DNA of 64,000 nucleotides. Source: JBBIWA01 sp037439425. Lineage in GTDB: Bacteria > Acidobacteriota > Blastocatellia > RBC074. A program made the translations under genes and the position numbers. Under the pieces are notes generated by a model. That model was not told the DNA's origin and did no database searches. It worked only from the letters and a program-made list of their open reading frames with translations. The stretch's first letter is position 1; every line of letters starts with the position of its first letter. Shown here piece by piece: positions 52,417 through 61,917 of the stretch. The stretch is from assembly GCA_037439425.1 (NCBI GenBank), contig JBBIWA010000006.1, positions 62,001-126,000 on the forward strand, given 5' to 3'.

Positions 52417-53693
52417 CGTCGCCTCAGCGGTGCGCTGAGCTGATCGAGCGCTAGCACCATCAGCAGCACTTTCTTGATGCCGTGATAGAAGGGCTCGATC
52501 TCACACCATTCACTCAGCGCATGGGCATTCTCGCAGGGAGCGGCGCCGGTCGAGATGGCTGGAATGCCAGCGCGCAAAGCGGCGATAGAGTTATTCGAGC
52601 CGATTAGTGAGATCTTCGGTTTCTCAAATCCCATCGCGATATGCACAGCTTCGACCATCCGCACCATCGGCGAATCGCGGTGGCCAGGCAGCTGCACTGC
52701 TGTGTTGGCTCCCAACACTTCCGTCTTAACCGCCATCCCAACGCGCTCAGCTTCTTCTTTGAGGATGGCAGCGATCTTCCGTTCCAGATCAGCGATCACT
52801 TCATTACTCGTCGAGCGCAAATCTACGGTGAACCACGCATCGGCCGCTTTCGCATTGACAACTTCGGCCCCGCCTAGCATGCCGATGTTGACGTAAGCTG
52901 GTGGGTCTTTCGGCAAAGGCAATTCATAGATGCGCGCAATGGCACGCGCTAAAGGCAAGGTCGCGGAATATGGCGGTGGTGGCTGGCGAGAATGACCGCC
53001 CGGACCGATGAAGTGATGACGATACTGATAAATGCCCAGGCCGCCATAGGTGAACCCTTCATAGCCTGTGCCCATCCCCGCATCGAGCGCGACGTAGTAA
53101 TCAATCTTGTCTCGATTCTCTTTGATGAATGCCGCGGCCCCACGCAAGCCGACTTCTTCCTGCACGGTAAAAACAAAGATCAGATCGCCTTTGGTTTTGA
53201 TCTCAGCGTGATCGAGCGCGCGGATGGTGGCGAGGATGGCTTCAATGTTGCGCGTATCATCACCTACGCCGGGCGCGTGAATCTTTCCTTCCTTGACTGT
53301 TGCTTTGATCTGCAAGCCCTCTTGAAAGACCGTATCCAGATGCGCGTCTACTACGATCGTTGGCCCGCCGCCAGTGCCTTTGCGCACTGCGATCAAGTTG
53401 CCAATGGAGTCGTAGCGAATCTCTTGCAGCTTGTAGCGGCGCAACTGCTTTTCAACGTAGGTGGCGCGCTCTTTCTCTTTGTATGAAGGGGCGTTGATTT
53501 CGGTGAGCGTGATCCATTCGCGCAAAATGGCGTCGCGGTTTTGATCCACGTGCGCGAAAGCGGCTTTGACCTGTGGCTGAGCCATTAAGGCTCGGACCTG
53601 CTCGACATACTGCCTGACTTCCTGAGCGGTGGCGGTGAGGCAGATAGGGAGCAGGACGCTCGTGAGCATTAATCTCCAGGTACTTCTTCTCAT
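52413..53693 (-). CDS. Exported M20 family metallopeptidase
   Basis: A 426-residue di-zinc peptidase of the PepT/DapE/carboxypeptidase-G2 group. Signal peptide MRRSTWRLMLTSVLLPICLT; GGAGG before ATG 53693. Zinc ligands: His and Asp in VDAHLDTVF, Asp in GVGDDTRN, catalytic Glu and ligand in FTVQEEVGLRGAA, Asp in VALDAGMGTG, and His in CENAHALSEWCEIE. A dimerisation domain lies between about 215 and 325. It probably trims peptides or amidated amino acids in the periplasm. Coupled to the following MFS exporter. Confidence 0.9.
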   Translation of the reverse strand: MRRSTWRLMLTSVLLPICLTATAQEVRQYVEQVRALMAQPQVKAAFAHVDQNRDAILREWITLTEINAPSYKEKERATYVEKQLRRYKLQEIRYDSIGNLIAVRKGTGGGPTIVVDAHLDTVFQEGLQIKATVKEGKIHAPGVGDDTRNIEAILATIRALDHAEIKTKGDLIFVFTVQEEVGLRGAAAFIKENRDKIDYYVALDAGMGTGYEGFTYGGLGIYQYRHHFIGPGGHSRQPPPPYSATLPLARAIARIYELPLPKDPPAYVNIGMLGGAEVVNAKAADAWFTVDLRSTSNEVIADLERKIAAILKEEAERVGMAVKTEVLGANTAVQLPGHRDSPMVRMVEAVHIAMGFEKPKISLIGSNNSIAALRAGIPAISTGAAPCENAHALSEWCEIEPFYHGIKKVLLMVLALDQLSAPLRRR

Positions 53694-53803
53694 TCCTTTC
53701 CTCCTGATAAAGTGGCGGTTTGGTGCTCAGGAGATTAAAAATCACTCTCTACTGACCACTGGGAGCGGGCTCCTGTGCACACCTCACTGAAAACTGCTGC
53801 AAA

Positions 53804-53845
53804 CAAAATCGTGGTCGCCCTACTTGGTCAACTGAAAGCCATTGT
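53804..53845 (-). repeat. 42-base dispersed repeat, copy 2
   Basis: Reverse complement of the block at 13931-13972 with 34 of 42 identical positions by hand alignment. Located between an unknown gene and the M20 peptidase gene. Confidence 0.6.
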
Positions 53846-53850
53846 AAGAA

Positions 53851-53866
53851 GCTGTCCGATGACAGC
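53851..53866 (-). terminator. Possible terminator of the unknown gene at 53877
   Basis: On the minus strand GCTGTC-ATCG-GACAGC is followed by TTCTT. The stem begins ten bases after the stop codon. The T-tract is short. Confidence 0.4.
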
Positions 53867-53876
53867 AGCTTTATTT

Positions 53877-54287
53877 TCAGTGATCAGTCCCGAGGCTCCA
53901 GTTGTCAGCAACAGCCTGTGGCAGACGAAGATCCGGCTGCCAAGCGCTCGCAGAGAGCACACGGCTATTAGTCGCTTTTTTGATCAAATGGGTGATCGTG
54001 CGTTGTTCAATCTCGATGAGCGGTTTACCAACCTCCAACCGAGCTTTGACTTCTCGAATGGTGCATTCCTTATCGACGATCCCAGCTCCCACCATCCCCA
54101 GTATTAACTCCGGCTGTCGCTGGATGCGCTCTGCTGTCAGTTCCGCTTTTCGTTCGAGCGACAATTGCAGGAAATCAACAGTGGGTGCATCGGCAGATCT
54201 AACCTCCCTCAGCGTTACCATACGGGGCCCGTCAGAACTAATCCCGACTGGTAGTTCTAACCGCTCATCATGAATCCCCAGTCCCAT
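53877..54287 (-). CDS. Unknown protein
   Basis: A 136-residue soluble protein that I do not recognise. AAAAAGG lies upstream of ATG 54287. The composition is balanced and globular-looking: a beta-type N-terminus (GLGIHDERLELPVGISSDGP), then a helical middle (LSLERKAELTAERIQRQPEL) and VDKECTIREVKARLEVGKPL, and a polar tail. The plus-strand frame over the same bases is Ser-rich and looks like an antisense shadow. It stands alone between the EEP-family gene and the M20 gene, with a hairpin after its stop. Confidence 0.55.
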   Translation of the reverse strand: MGLGIHDERLELPVGISSDGPRMVTLREVRSADAPTVDFLQLSLERKAELTAERIQRQPELILGMVGAGIVDKECTIREVKARLEVGKPLIEIEQRTITHLIKKATNSRVLSASAWQPDLRLPQAVADNWSLGTDH

Positions 54288-54364
54288 CTTCAGAGCCTTT
54301 TTCTCGTCAAAATGTTATCTGATCCGCTCCTCAGCGCCCGATAACTTCACCACCACAACTTTTT

Positions 54365-55441
54365 TCACACCGTTTGGATCACACACTGGATCGGGAAGTG
54401 GTCGCTATAGCCTTTCTTGGTCTGGCGGTTGAACGATCTCGGACGGCCCTTCGCGGTCGTCATCACCGGAGGCGTGAAAATCTCCACCGAGGCTGGATCT
54501 AGCTTCAGCTTCTGCTTACCGTAGTACAATCCGCGCGAGATGATGAATTGATCCAGCAGGCTCATCGTATGCGACGGCTTCGGCGTGTTCTGGTCTCCAC
54601 CGAAGTAATACGTGCCGGTGTCGGACCTTCCCAGTAACGGCCACATGCAGTTGAAGAGATACGCTTTCTTGCCGAGGTAGGTCTGCACCGTAGGAATTTG
54701 ATTACTGCCACTACCTTTCTTGATCTCTTCTTCCACCAGATCGAGGTCTTTGGTCGCTTGCAGATAGTCGAGGATGCTGCGATCAAACGGCTCGTCATTC
54801 AAATCACCCATCACCAGCACGTTTTGATTCCACAGCGCATTGAGTTGATCTAGGCTCGCCTTGGTATTGGGCAACTGCAATAAGTCTTCGCGTCCGAGTT
54901 TCAGATACTCATCTACCAGCCGGCCACAATGTTCAGCCACAGTGATGCGCAAGGCTTCGGTCTCCCACCGCCCTTGTCGTCGCGACGGCCAGTGATTGAC
55001 GAGCACTCGCAACGTAGCTTGATTCTCTTTCACCGTCAGCGGAACCTCGAAGATGTCGCGAGTCGGATAGCGGAGATGAACCAGATGGCTTGTCGCCCCT
55101 TTTTCCTGCTTGAAGACTTTATCTGAGTAGATCAGCGAAACATCAATCCCGCGAATATCCGGGCTATCTTTGTAGGTCGCTACTTTCAGATCCTGACGCC
55201 CAGTCACAGCGATCAATTGCTTCACTAATGCTTCATTTTCAATTTCACAAATCCCTAGCAAGTCTGGGCCTTGCCCGCCGTGCATGAGATTGATGACTTC
55301 AGCCAGGTTCTTGAGCTTGGCGTCGAGCACAGCCTGATTCCAACCGTTAGCTGGTGTGAACCCCAAATCAGCCGCAATCGGCGAGGCCGTGATGTCAAAC
55401 AGATTCTCCAGGTTCCAGAATGCGACTTTGATCTCAGCCAT
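54365..55441 (-). CDS. Endonuclease/exonuclease/phosphatase (EEP) family protein
   Basis: A 358-residue EEP-fold enzyme; GGAGGAGGAG directly precedes ATG 55441. Key motifs: VAFWNLENLFD at the N-terminus (catalytic Asn), LLGICEIEN with the metal-binding Glu, NHWPSRRQG, VMGDLNDEPFD and the C-terminal catalytic His in GYSDHFPIQCVI. No signal peptide is seen. The family includes nucleases, phosphodiesterases and lipid phosphatases; the WNLENLFD form is common in bacterial proteins of unassigned substrate. Confidence 0.85.
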   Translation of the reverse strand: MAEIKVAFWNLENLFDITASPIAADLGFTPANGWNQAVLDAKLKNLAEVINLMHGGQGPDLLGICEIENEALVKQLIAVTGRQDLKVATYKDSPDIRGIDVSLIYSDKVFKQEKGATSHLVHLRYPTRDIFEVPLTVKENQATLRVLVNHWPSRRQGRWETEALRITVAEHCGRLVDEYLKLGREDLLQLPNTKASLDQLNALWNQNVLVMGDLNDEPFDRSILDYLQATKDLDLVEEEIKKGSGSNQIPTVQTYLGKKAYLFNCMWPLLGRSDTGTYYFGGDQNTPKPSHTMSLLDQFIISRGLYYGKQKLKLDPASVEIFTPPVMTTAKGRPRSFNRQTKKGYSDHFPIQCVIQTV

Positions 55442-55940
55442 AGCTCTCCTCCTCCTCCGAAACCTTCAGCCCATCGGAGCCGAAGAAAAGTAAAGCTCAC
55501 GCCTGACCGCCAAAAAGCGACCCATACGGCGTGAGCTTCAAAGGGCGGTGAGACCACCACCGCCAGTTTTCTTGTTTGTGGAGCTCCTCTCTGGTTAGCA
55601 GATTCGCTGCCAGGCCCGGGCGTCTCGCCGCGCTGCAGGCCCGTTTTGTTGCACTCGCGGGGAACAGGCTGGGCAGCAAGGCAACCCGATGACGATGGTT
55701 GCGCCTTGCACGACTAGACGAGTCAGTGGGAGTCAGCACGATTGAGGACATTCTCCGCCGCGTTCTTCCGGCAGCCGCCGGTACAACAGTCTCGGGCGCG
55801 TGCGTGGGACTCGGGTCAGACTCCTCGGCGAGCTTGGTTGGCTCAGTGAGAAAACGACCTGCCTGCGCTGACTCGTCCGCTCTGATTGTGGCGCTTGTTC
55901 GCTTCATTGTCTCAAGGCGTCGCCACGCGACATGAATGAC
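55442..55940. other. Intergenic region without a confident gene
   Basis: Two overlapping frames on opposite strands (minus 55497-55907 and plus 55699-55935) are open, but neither has a clear ribosome site or recognisable sequence. The minus frame is rich in Arg, Ser and Thr throughout. I treat both as chance. Confidence 0.45.
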
Positions 55941-57161
55941 TCAATAGTTATTGATCAGATCAATCGCTTCAATCCCGTCAGCGCGCAACACCTGCAACAA
56001 CTGCGCGATATGCTCGTGACCGCGAGTTTCCAAGGTCAGGTCTATCTCCACGCCGCCTACCTCCAGGCTGGCAAAGACGCGATTGTGAGTTACGCCGAGA
56101 ATATTGGCACCGGTTGCAGCCACATGCTGGCAGATGCGCGCTAACTCGCCGGGACGGTCGCGCACCAGCGTGCGAATGCGCACCAGACGACCATCCTTGG
56201 TCAAACCACGCTCGATGATCTTGGAAAGCAGATTGGGATCAATGTTGCCACCGCTGACAATCAGCACCACATTCTTGCCCGCGAGTCCACTGACTTTGTG
56301 AAAGAGCACTGCCGCCAGCGCCGCTGCGCCACCACCTTCGACCACCGTCTTTTCAATTTCAAGCAGCTTCAGAATGGCGCTGGCGATCTCGCCTTCAGTC
56401 ACCGTTACTACCTCGTCCACATAACGGCGCACCAGCTCCAGCGTCCGTTCGCCCACGCGTTTGACGGCCAGGCCATCAGCGATGGTCGGCTGCGCAGTGA
56501 CTTCTACCGGCTGGCCAGCAGCGAGCGCTGCTTTCATAGAGGCACAATGGTCTGCTTCGACCCCGATGATCCGAATGCCGGGTCGCGTCTCTTTCATTGC
56601 AATGGCGATACCGCTGATTAGGCCACCGCCGCCAATAGGCGCGACGACGGCATCGAAAGCCTCATCTTCCTCGAGCAATTCCAGACCGAGCGTTCCCTGT
56701 CCAGCGATGATGGCATCATCATCGAAGGCATGAATAAAAGTCAGCCCGCGTTCTGCTGCGAGCTGGCGGGCGCAGGCCAATGCTTCATCGTAGTTGTTTC
56801 CGTGCAGAACGACTGCGCCGCCGAGGTCGCGAGTGTTGGCGACCTTGATCAGCGGCGTCGGTTTGGGCATCACGATGATGGATTTAATGCCGAGCCGCGT
56901 GGCGTGATGAGCGACCCCTTGCGCGTGATTACCAGCGCTTGCCGCGATGACGCCAGCTTGGCGCTCCGCGCTGGTGAGTTGAAGCAGTTTATTGAGAGCC
57001 CCGCGCTCTTTGAAGCTGCCGGTCATTTGCAGATTCTCCAGTTTGAAAAACGTCCGGCAGCCACACAACTTGCTCAGCGTGAGTGAAAGCGGGCACGGCG
57101 AGCGATAGATAGCGCGCCCCAGTCGCTCGCGCGCGGTCTGAATGTCCGTCAATGTGATCAT
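55941..57161 (-). CDS. ilvA: Threonine ammonia-lyase with C-terminal ACT-like domain
   Basis: A 406-residue fold-type II PLP enzyme converting threonine to 2-oxobutanoate and ammonia. The PLP lysine is in [10 protein letters not shown] near residue 53, the phosphate-binding glycines in [11 protein letters not shown], and the Ser/Ala region [10 protein letters not shown] near 75. The last 80 residues ([20 protein letters not shown]) form an ACT-like domain, as in the shorter IlvA/TdcB-type enzymes. Whether it is biosynthetic (isoleucine) or catabolic cannot be told from the sequence alone; no ilv genes are nearby. Confidence 0.9.
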   Translation of the reverse strand: MITLTDIQTARERLGRAIYRSPCPLSLTLSKLCGCRTFFKLENLQMTGSFKERGALNKLLQLTSAERQAGVIAASAGNHAQGVAHHATRLGIKSIIVMPKPTPLIKVANTRDLGGAVVLHGNNYDEALACARQLAAERGLTFIHAFDDDAIIAGQGTLGLELLEEDEAFDAVVAPIGGGGLISGIAIAMKETRPGIRIIGVEADHCASMKAALAAGQPVEVTAQPTIADGLAVKRVGERTLELVRRYVDEVVTVTEGEIASAILKLLEIEKTVVEGGGAAALAAVLFHKVSGLAGKNVVLIVSGGNIDPNLLSKIIERGLTKDGRLVRIRTLVRDRPGELARICQHVAATGANILGVTHNRVFASLEVGGVEIDLTLETRGHEHIAQLLQVLRADGIEAIDLINNY

Positions 57162-57218
57162 AATGCGCTAGCTAAAGATAGAATACCATCTACGAGCTAG
57201 CCTGGCGCAGGCGCGGCT

Positions 57219-58880
57219 TCACCTCCCTTCCCCACGATAAGAAGGCCCGCGTAATACCCTGCCTGGCGTAGCTCCGGTGTATTTGCCCTCTTCAATCACC
57301 ACCACACCATTGACAATTACATACTTCATCCCTTCGGACGGCAGATCAGGTTCGCCAAAGGTTGCTCGATCGCGAATCGTGTCTGGATCGAAGATCACCA
57401 CATCTGCGGCCAGGCCCGGAGCCAAGCGGCCACGGTCGTAAGCCATAATTTCATTTGCTGCTACCGCCGTCATGCGATGAATCGCTGCTTCCAATGATAA
57501 CACACCGAGCTCGCGCACGTAGCGCGCCAGCACACGCGGGAATGAGCCGAAAGCACGGGGGTGGCTGGCAGCGGAAAGACGTGGCCCCGCTGCCGGTCCA
57601 GCATCCGTGTCGAAGGAGATAAACTCTTCCTTCATAGCCTTGATCTTGTTGGCTTCGGACATGCTCTGCGGCATGGCGAAAGCGCCCGCGCGGGCAAGGG
57701 TAAAGAAGAGATCCCACGGATCCTGCTTCGTGATGCGTGCAATTTCACCAAGCGATTTGCCATTATGTGGGGCATAAGCCGGGTCTTGAATGCGTCCTAG
57801 CACGATGCGATCCCAATCGTGGCCAGCGTGCGCAAACCAGTTCTCCCATCCTGTGCCTGTCTCCATCTCGCGCCGGATTTCAGCGCGCAGGTTTGGATCA
57901 TTCAAGCGGCGCAGCAAATCCGCTGGCCCTTTGGCTGAATGGCGCGGATGGATGAGCGCGCGAATGCTAAGGCCGTTGTTGATGTAAGGGTAAATGTCGG
58001 CTCCTACTTCTTGACCGGCGGCGCGCGCAGCTTTAATGCGCGCAATCGCCAGCTCCATCTTACCCCAGTTGGCGCGACCCGCCGCCTTGAGGTGAAAGAT
58101 ATGCACTGGCAGGCCTGCGCCTTTGCCGATACGCAACGCCTCGTCAATCGCTTCGAGCGATTGATCGCCTTCGTTGCGCATGTGCGTGAAGTAGCCCCCG
58201 CCATATTGAGCAACGACTTTGGCCAGTTCGAGAATTTCTTCTTCCGGCGCGTAGACTGCAGGCGGATAGATGAGCGAAGTCGAAAGGCCAATAGCACCCG
58301 CTTCCATTGCCTCGCGCACAAGCGCTTTCATTTGTTCCAGTTGCTCCGGCGTGGCGCGCCTGTCTTCGAGACCAATGACGAGGGAGCGCACCTGCGTGTG
58401 GCCCACGGTCTGCGTCATATTCATCGGCATTCCGGCCTTTTCAAGCAGAGCGAAATACTCGCGCATCGTGCGCCAACCGGCGCTGCGGCCTTCTTCCTCG
58501 CTGAGTGGCGCGTCTGAGCTGCCTTCGCCGCAGTTGATCGTCGTGATGCCTTGCGTCAGCAGATTGTACGCCGCGCGGTGATCGGTCAGAAAGGGCCTCG
58601 CCGTTTGCCCCATCATATCAATGAAGCCAGGTGCAACGACCAATCCTGTGGCGTCAATCACGCGCGCAGCTTTTTGCTCGCTGAGGCGGCCAATAGCCGC
58701 AATGCGATCGCCGCGAATTGCCAGGTCTGCACGAAACCATGGTGCGCCGCTGCCGTCAACGATGCGGCCATTGCCGATCAGCAGATCGTAGAATTCGACC
58801 TTGGGCTCTTGGGCCGTGATGGTGAGGATGATTGTAACCAGACCGCTGATGAGCGCTAACAACCACGCAGCCTTTCTCAT
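57219..58880 (-). CDS. Exported N-acyl-D-amino-acid deacylase-like amidohydrolase
   Basis: A 553-residue amidohydrolase-superfamily protein with a signal peptide (LLALISGLVTIILTITAQ). The N-terminal beta-sandwich (DLLIGNGRIVDGSGAPWFRA) leads to VAPGFIDMMGQTARPFLTDH where D-aminoacylases have GFIDxHxH: the HxH metal pair is absent. The region GITTINCGEGSSDAP, HMRNEGDQ, VHIFHLKAAG and GAGPRL-like end segments follow the D-aminoacylase pattern. I believe a FIDMxGQ variant is known in related bacteria, so this may be a distinct clade rather than a dead enzyme. Likely acts on acylated or D-amino-acid substrates outside the cytoplasm. Confidence 0.8.
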   Translation of the reverse strand: MRKAAWLLALISGLVTIILTITAQEPKVEFYDLLIGNGRIVDGSGAPWFRADLAIRGDRIAAIGRLSEQKAARVIDATGLVVAPGFIDMMGQTARPFLTDHRAAYNLLTQGITTINCGEGSSDAPLSEEEGRSAGWRTMREYFALLEKAGMPMNMTQTVGHTQVRSLVIGLEDRRATPEQLEQMKALVREAMEAGAIGLSTSLIYPPAVYAPEEEILELAKVVAQYGGGYFTHMRNEGDQSLEAIDEALRIGKGAGLPVHIFHLKAAGRANWGKMELAIARIKAARAAGQEVGADIYPYINNGLSIRALIHPRHSAKGPADLLRRLNDPNLRAEIRREMETGTGWENWFAHAGHDWDRIVLGRIQDPAYAPHNGKSLGEIARITKQDPWDLFFTLARAGAFAMPQSMSEANKIKAMKEEFISFDTDAGPAAGPRLSAASHPRAFGSFPRVLARYVRELGVLSLEAAIHRMTAVAANEIMAYDRGRLAPGLAADVVIFDPDTIRDRATFGEPDLPSEGMKYVIVNGVVVIEEGKYTGATPGRVLRGPSYRGEGR

Positions 58881-59339
58881 AAGTTGCTCTGTTAAGCAGC
58901 GGCAGAGACCGCTGGATTTACCACTACTCTCGTTTTCAAATGCTCAGCCTGATAGACTGAGCACACATTGGGTCCTTTAAGCCTCCAGCCAGAAGGCCTC
59001 GTCAGGAAACCGTCTGAGGGGGAAAACCTCGAATGTGAAAGAATTTTCAGACCAAAGGCACTCTCTTTTTAGAGAGCAACAGTTTTGTGGTCTCTCTATC
59101 ACACTCCAACAAGGACGAGTTCTCTGTGGTGATGGATCGGGAAGAATACTTGTGGATTCAAAGTCAGCCAGCCCAAAGCTGTCTGTTCCGCTAGCAGCAG
59201 TCAGCGTTGTTGCAACGAAAATAGCAAGCTGCCTGCTTCAGCTGGCGTTAGCTGACTAGCAACCAACTCCTTTCTGATGGCGATTTACCACCTTCTCAGA
59301 CTTTGGCTGGCCAACGCAACGGTCGCTTTTGCTGGTCAC
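58881..59339. other. Intergenic region, nothing recognised
   Basis: No frame here is convincing; the plus-strand frame 59035-59259 is Ser/Leu-rich without a ribosome site or family resemblance. The promoter of the amidohydrolase gene should lie in the left part, but I could not place it. Confidence 0.5.
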
Positions 59340-59438
59340 TTACAAAAGAGCGCTGATGACAGGCACAAACGCACTGGCGATCAGCGCTCCGATGAAGACA
59401 ACTACTAGCTTCAGGCCAGACAGGAGTGGCCCAGGCCT
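59340..59438 (-). other. In-frame membrane-helix-like extension beyond the stop of the cytochrome/copper gene
   Basis: Directly after the TAG of the upstream gene the same frame stays open for 32 codons to TAA 59340-59342. It reads RPGPLLSGLKLVVVFIGALI and continues ASAFVPVISALL, a run of about 24 hydrophobic residues like a membrane helix. There is no ATG, GTG or TTG in frame. A perfect inverted repeat (GAGCGCTGAT 59348-59357 / ATCAGCGCTC 59380-59389) lies inside it. Confidence 0.4.
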
Positions 59439-60692
59439 CTATTTGGTGCCACTGCTGGTGGCTGCAGGCTTGCTCGGGCTTTGATTGACTGGCGTGTAGT
59501 CAAAAAAGCCATTCATCATCTCTTCCCAGGTCTGCTCACCAAAACGGACATCCTTATTGGGCTCAGGATTGAGCGGATTACTGGCGGAATTGTTGTAATG
59601 CGCAATAGCTTCGATCCTTGTGCCCTTGGGCATTCTCAAGGGTTTCTTCGGGTAGTAGTAGACCTGCCAGTTGAAGTCATACTTCGGGATCGAGAGCAAA
59701 GTCTCAGAGCGCCCATCAGGATAATGCGCGACATATTTGAAATCCTTGCCGCGCAGATGCATGTGCGGCATGAAGCTGACGATGTCGAGGTCTTCCTCAA
59801 CCTCGTAAACTGCTCTGACTTTGTGATTGGGTGCGCCTGCCGGGATGACAAAGCGCATATCGTAGGCCGCCGTGGTCGTGATTATTCTATCTACTGGCTC
59901 TTTGGCGAAGATCAAACCAACCATCGAACGATCTTTCGTCTCCGTACCGTTGGGGGTGTAGTGCATCTGGAAGACGAGCTGTGAACCGGCTTTGATCAGT
60001 TTGGCCGTACCTGGCTGAGCCTTGAATGGGGTCATTCCTGGAGAGAGCGCTCCTAGCAGATCGGTTCCTATGTCGCGTCTCTTTCTCGGCTGATTGCCTG
60101 GCTCGCGCACATAGATGACAATATGGTGAACGACCGAGAGATTGCCTGCGCGCGCCTCCATTGCTTGAATGTAGCGATCTTCTGTGAAGTTGGTCGGGAC
60201 GGTGAAGTACATATAAGGCACCGCGCCCTGGGCTGGGACTGTAAATTCCTCAGGCATGTAAAAGACCACGTCAGGCTGGCCAATCTGCCAGCCAGTGGAG
60301 AATTTCGGCGCAGGCGGCAGGTCACGTGGATCACCTTCTTTTGCACCACTATCAATCCAGGCAAGGATGGTCTCAATCTCTGTTTGCGACATTCGCCGGT
60401 CATTAGCCCACTCGCCATATTGGGGATCAGCGTGCCAGGGCGGCATCTGGCGGCTGATGACTTTTTCGCGAATCGCTTTCGCCCACGGGCGGACTTCTTT
60501 ATAAGTTACCAGCGACATGGGCGCGATTTCGCCCTCGCGGTGACAACTGACGCAGTGTTTGAAAAAGATCGGAGCGACATCTCTATTGAAAGTCACTGCC
60601 GCTCCAGAGCTGCTTGCGCTGCTGCTGAACATGGTGAGACCGGCAATAAGGCCACAGGTTATGGTCAGGGCGATCAAGCGGGTCCTTTTCAT
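59439..60692 (-). CDS. Exported cytochrome c / copper monooxygenase-like protein
   Basis: A 417-residue exported protein. Signal peptide 1-25; a cytochrome-c-type domain with CVSCH at 47-51, then MPPWHADPQYGEWAND; from about residue 150 a region like the copper type II ascorbate-dependent monooxygenase fold, with His clusters LSVVHHIVIYV, VFQMHYTPNG and FMPHMHLRGKDF suited to copper binding. Such fused proteins are frequent in Acidobacteriota and Planctomycetota; the reaction is unknown. The frame continues past its TAG as a membrane-like segment. Confidence 0.82.
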   Translation of the reverse strand: MKRTRLIALTITCGLIAGLTMFSSSASSSGAAVTFNRDVAPIFFKHCVSCHREGEIAPMSLVTYKEVRPWAKAIREKVISRQMPPWHADPQYGEWANDRRMSQTEIETILAWIDSGAKEGDPRDLPPAPKFSTGWQIGQPDVVFYMPEEFTVPAQGAVPYMYFTVPTNFTEDRYIQAMEARAGNLSVVHHIVIYVREPGNQPRKRRDIGTDLLGALSPGMTPFKAQPGTAKLIKAGSQLVFQMHYTPNGTETKDRSMVGLIFAKEPVDRIITTTAAYDMRFVIPAGAPNHKVRAVYEVEEDLDIVSFMPHMHLRGKDFKYVAHYPDGRSETLLSIPKYDFNWQVYYYPKKPLRMPKGTRIEAIAHYNNSASNPLNPEPNKDVRFGEQTWEEMMNGFFDYTPVNQSPSKPAATSSGTK

Positions 60693-61547
60693 CTAACACC
60701 TCCCTTGAGGAATTTGGATTTGATTGCTTGCAATTGCCTGAACAGAAATTCTCGCTTTGCAGCCCCCTATCTTACATGGATCCGAGCAGCAAATAAAGCG
60801 AATTGCGCGAGAAGAGTGCACTTCACCATTGCAAGGCTCGATCCCGAAGGCCTACGTAGCCGCCCCTACGAGGCTTGGGGCAGGGGGACCTCACGCCCTG
60901 GGCTGCTGTCTGCCGCCCCTTCCGGGGCTGACCGCTGCCTGAGGTCTCTTCCAGCACTCTACAATACTTCTATCCGCGCGAGAACTACTCGGCGAGGCAG
61001 AGATTGGCTGCGGTAAGAGCGACCTCTTTATAGAATCGAGAGGACAAGAGCTCTCTGGCTGCGGTAGGAGCAGCCTGTAAAGCTACCATAGGGCGCTCCC
61101 ACCACGGCTGCTGAAGATCTGATTCACTACCTACAAAGCGCAAAGGGCAAAGGGTAACTCTTAGCCCCTTTGCCCACCGCCCCGATGAGGCCGCCTTCGG
61201 CAACCTGTAGTCAGTAAAATCGTTGTGCTTGCTCAGGACTGCTGGGCTGATCCTATAGGAAGTGTCGCAGCAGCAGTGGAGAGCTTTTCAACCCTGAACA
61301 AGTTGAGAGGCTCTCAATTTTACGGCCGCGCCGAGTAGGGCTTGAGGCACCGTAGCCGAAGCGACAGCCCTTCAACTTTTATTCTTCGCTCTCTTTCCCA
61401 GCCGTGCTAAGATGTGTTTACCCAAGCCACCTGCCGCCACTTCCGAATAACCCTACAGAGGCGATAGGTCCGCACAGTAACTGAATCGGCCCCAAACAGC
61501 TTTTGTTGCAGCCGGTGTTGACTCGCCTCGCCTCTCAGAAAGCAGTT
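60693..61547. other. Long intergenic region with palindromic and direct repeats
   Basis: No gene is visible in 855 bases. It holds two direct repeats TGGCTGCGGTA[A/G]GAGC (61006-61026 and 61057-61077), a right-hand near-inverse of the second (GGGCGCTCCCACC near 61092-61104), and a perfect hairpin GGGCAAAGGG / CCCTTTGCCC (61145-61154 and 61166-61175). GC-rich inverted segments also lie around 60850-60940. It looks like a graveyard of small repeats. Confidence 0.55.
61006..61104. repeat. Direct and inverted GGAGC-type repeats
   Basis: TGGCTGCGGTAAGAGCGACCT (split 61006-61026) recurs as 61057-61077 with GGAGCAGCC, and the second copy faces an imperfect inverted partner ending near 61104. The TGGGAGCGC-like arm resembles the ends of the REPIN-like elements at 34940 and 50758, but is not identical. 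Confidence 0.5.
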
Positions 61548-61898
61548 ATGAGCTATCCAGAAATTGAGCGTCGCCGCGCTAAACGCTACCACTGGTTGGT
61601 GGACATTTATTGCGATGGGGTTGAGGGAGTGGGTATTGCCCAGACTGCCAATATCAGTCCCTATGGGTTGTACTTCAATACCTCGACAGTGATCCCTAAA
61701 GGGGCGCGACTGAAATTGCGTCTGCCTGTTGCACCTGAAACGAAGGAGTATCTGGTGCTTGAGGCAGTGGTGGCCTACAGCCAGCCCAAGATTGGGGTCG
61801 GGGTCGAGTTCATCAACGTGGACGAGAGCAAGCAAAAGAGGCTCGAAGAGTTCATCGCCGAAAACAATCGAGCTCTAGCACTGGGGGAAGGGTGGTAG
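61548..61898 (+). CDS. PilZ domain protein
   Basis: A 116-residue single PilZ domain. ATG 61548 gives MSYPEIERRRAKRYHW; the earlier in-frame start at 61503 adds 15 residues not typical of the family. The c-di-GMP motifs are present: RRRAKR near residue 8-13 (RxxxR) and NISPYG near residue 40 (DxSxxG with Asn first). It is a candidate effector that senses cyclic di-GMP. It converges on the DUF167 gene. No diguanylate cyclase is near. Confidence 0.83.
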   Translation: MSYPEIERRRAKRYHWLVDIYCDGVEGVGIAQTANISPYGLYFNTSTVIPKGARLKLRLPVAPETKEYLVLEAVVAYSQPKIGVGVEFINVDESKQKRLEEFIAENNRALALGEGW

Positions 61899-61917
61899 GA
61901 GTGAAGCGCATGCCTGG

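Noticed and set aside
55497..55907. 136-codon minus-strand frame between the EEP-family gene and ilvA
   Set aside because: Arg/Ser/Thr-rich throughout, weak start context and no family resemblance; an overlapping plus-strand frame is equally open.
59035..59259. 74-codon plus-strand frame in the gap before the amidohydrolase
   Set aside because: No ribosome site and no family resemblance.
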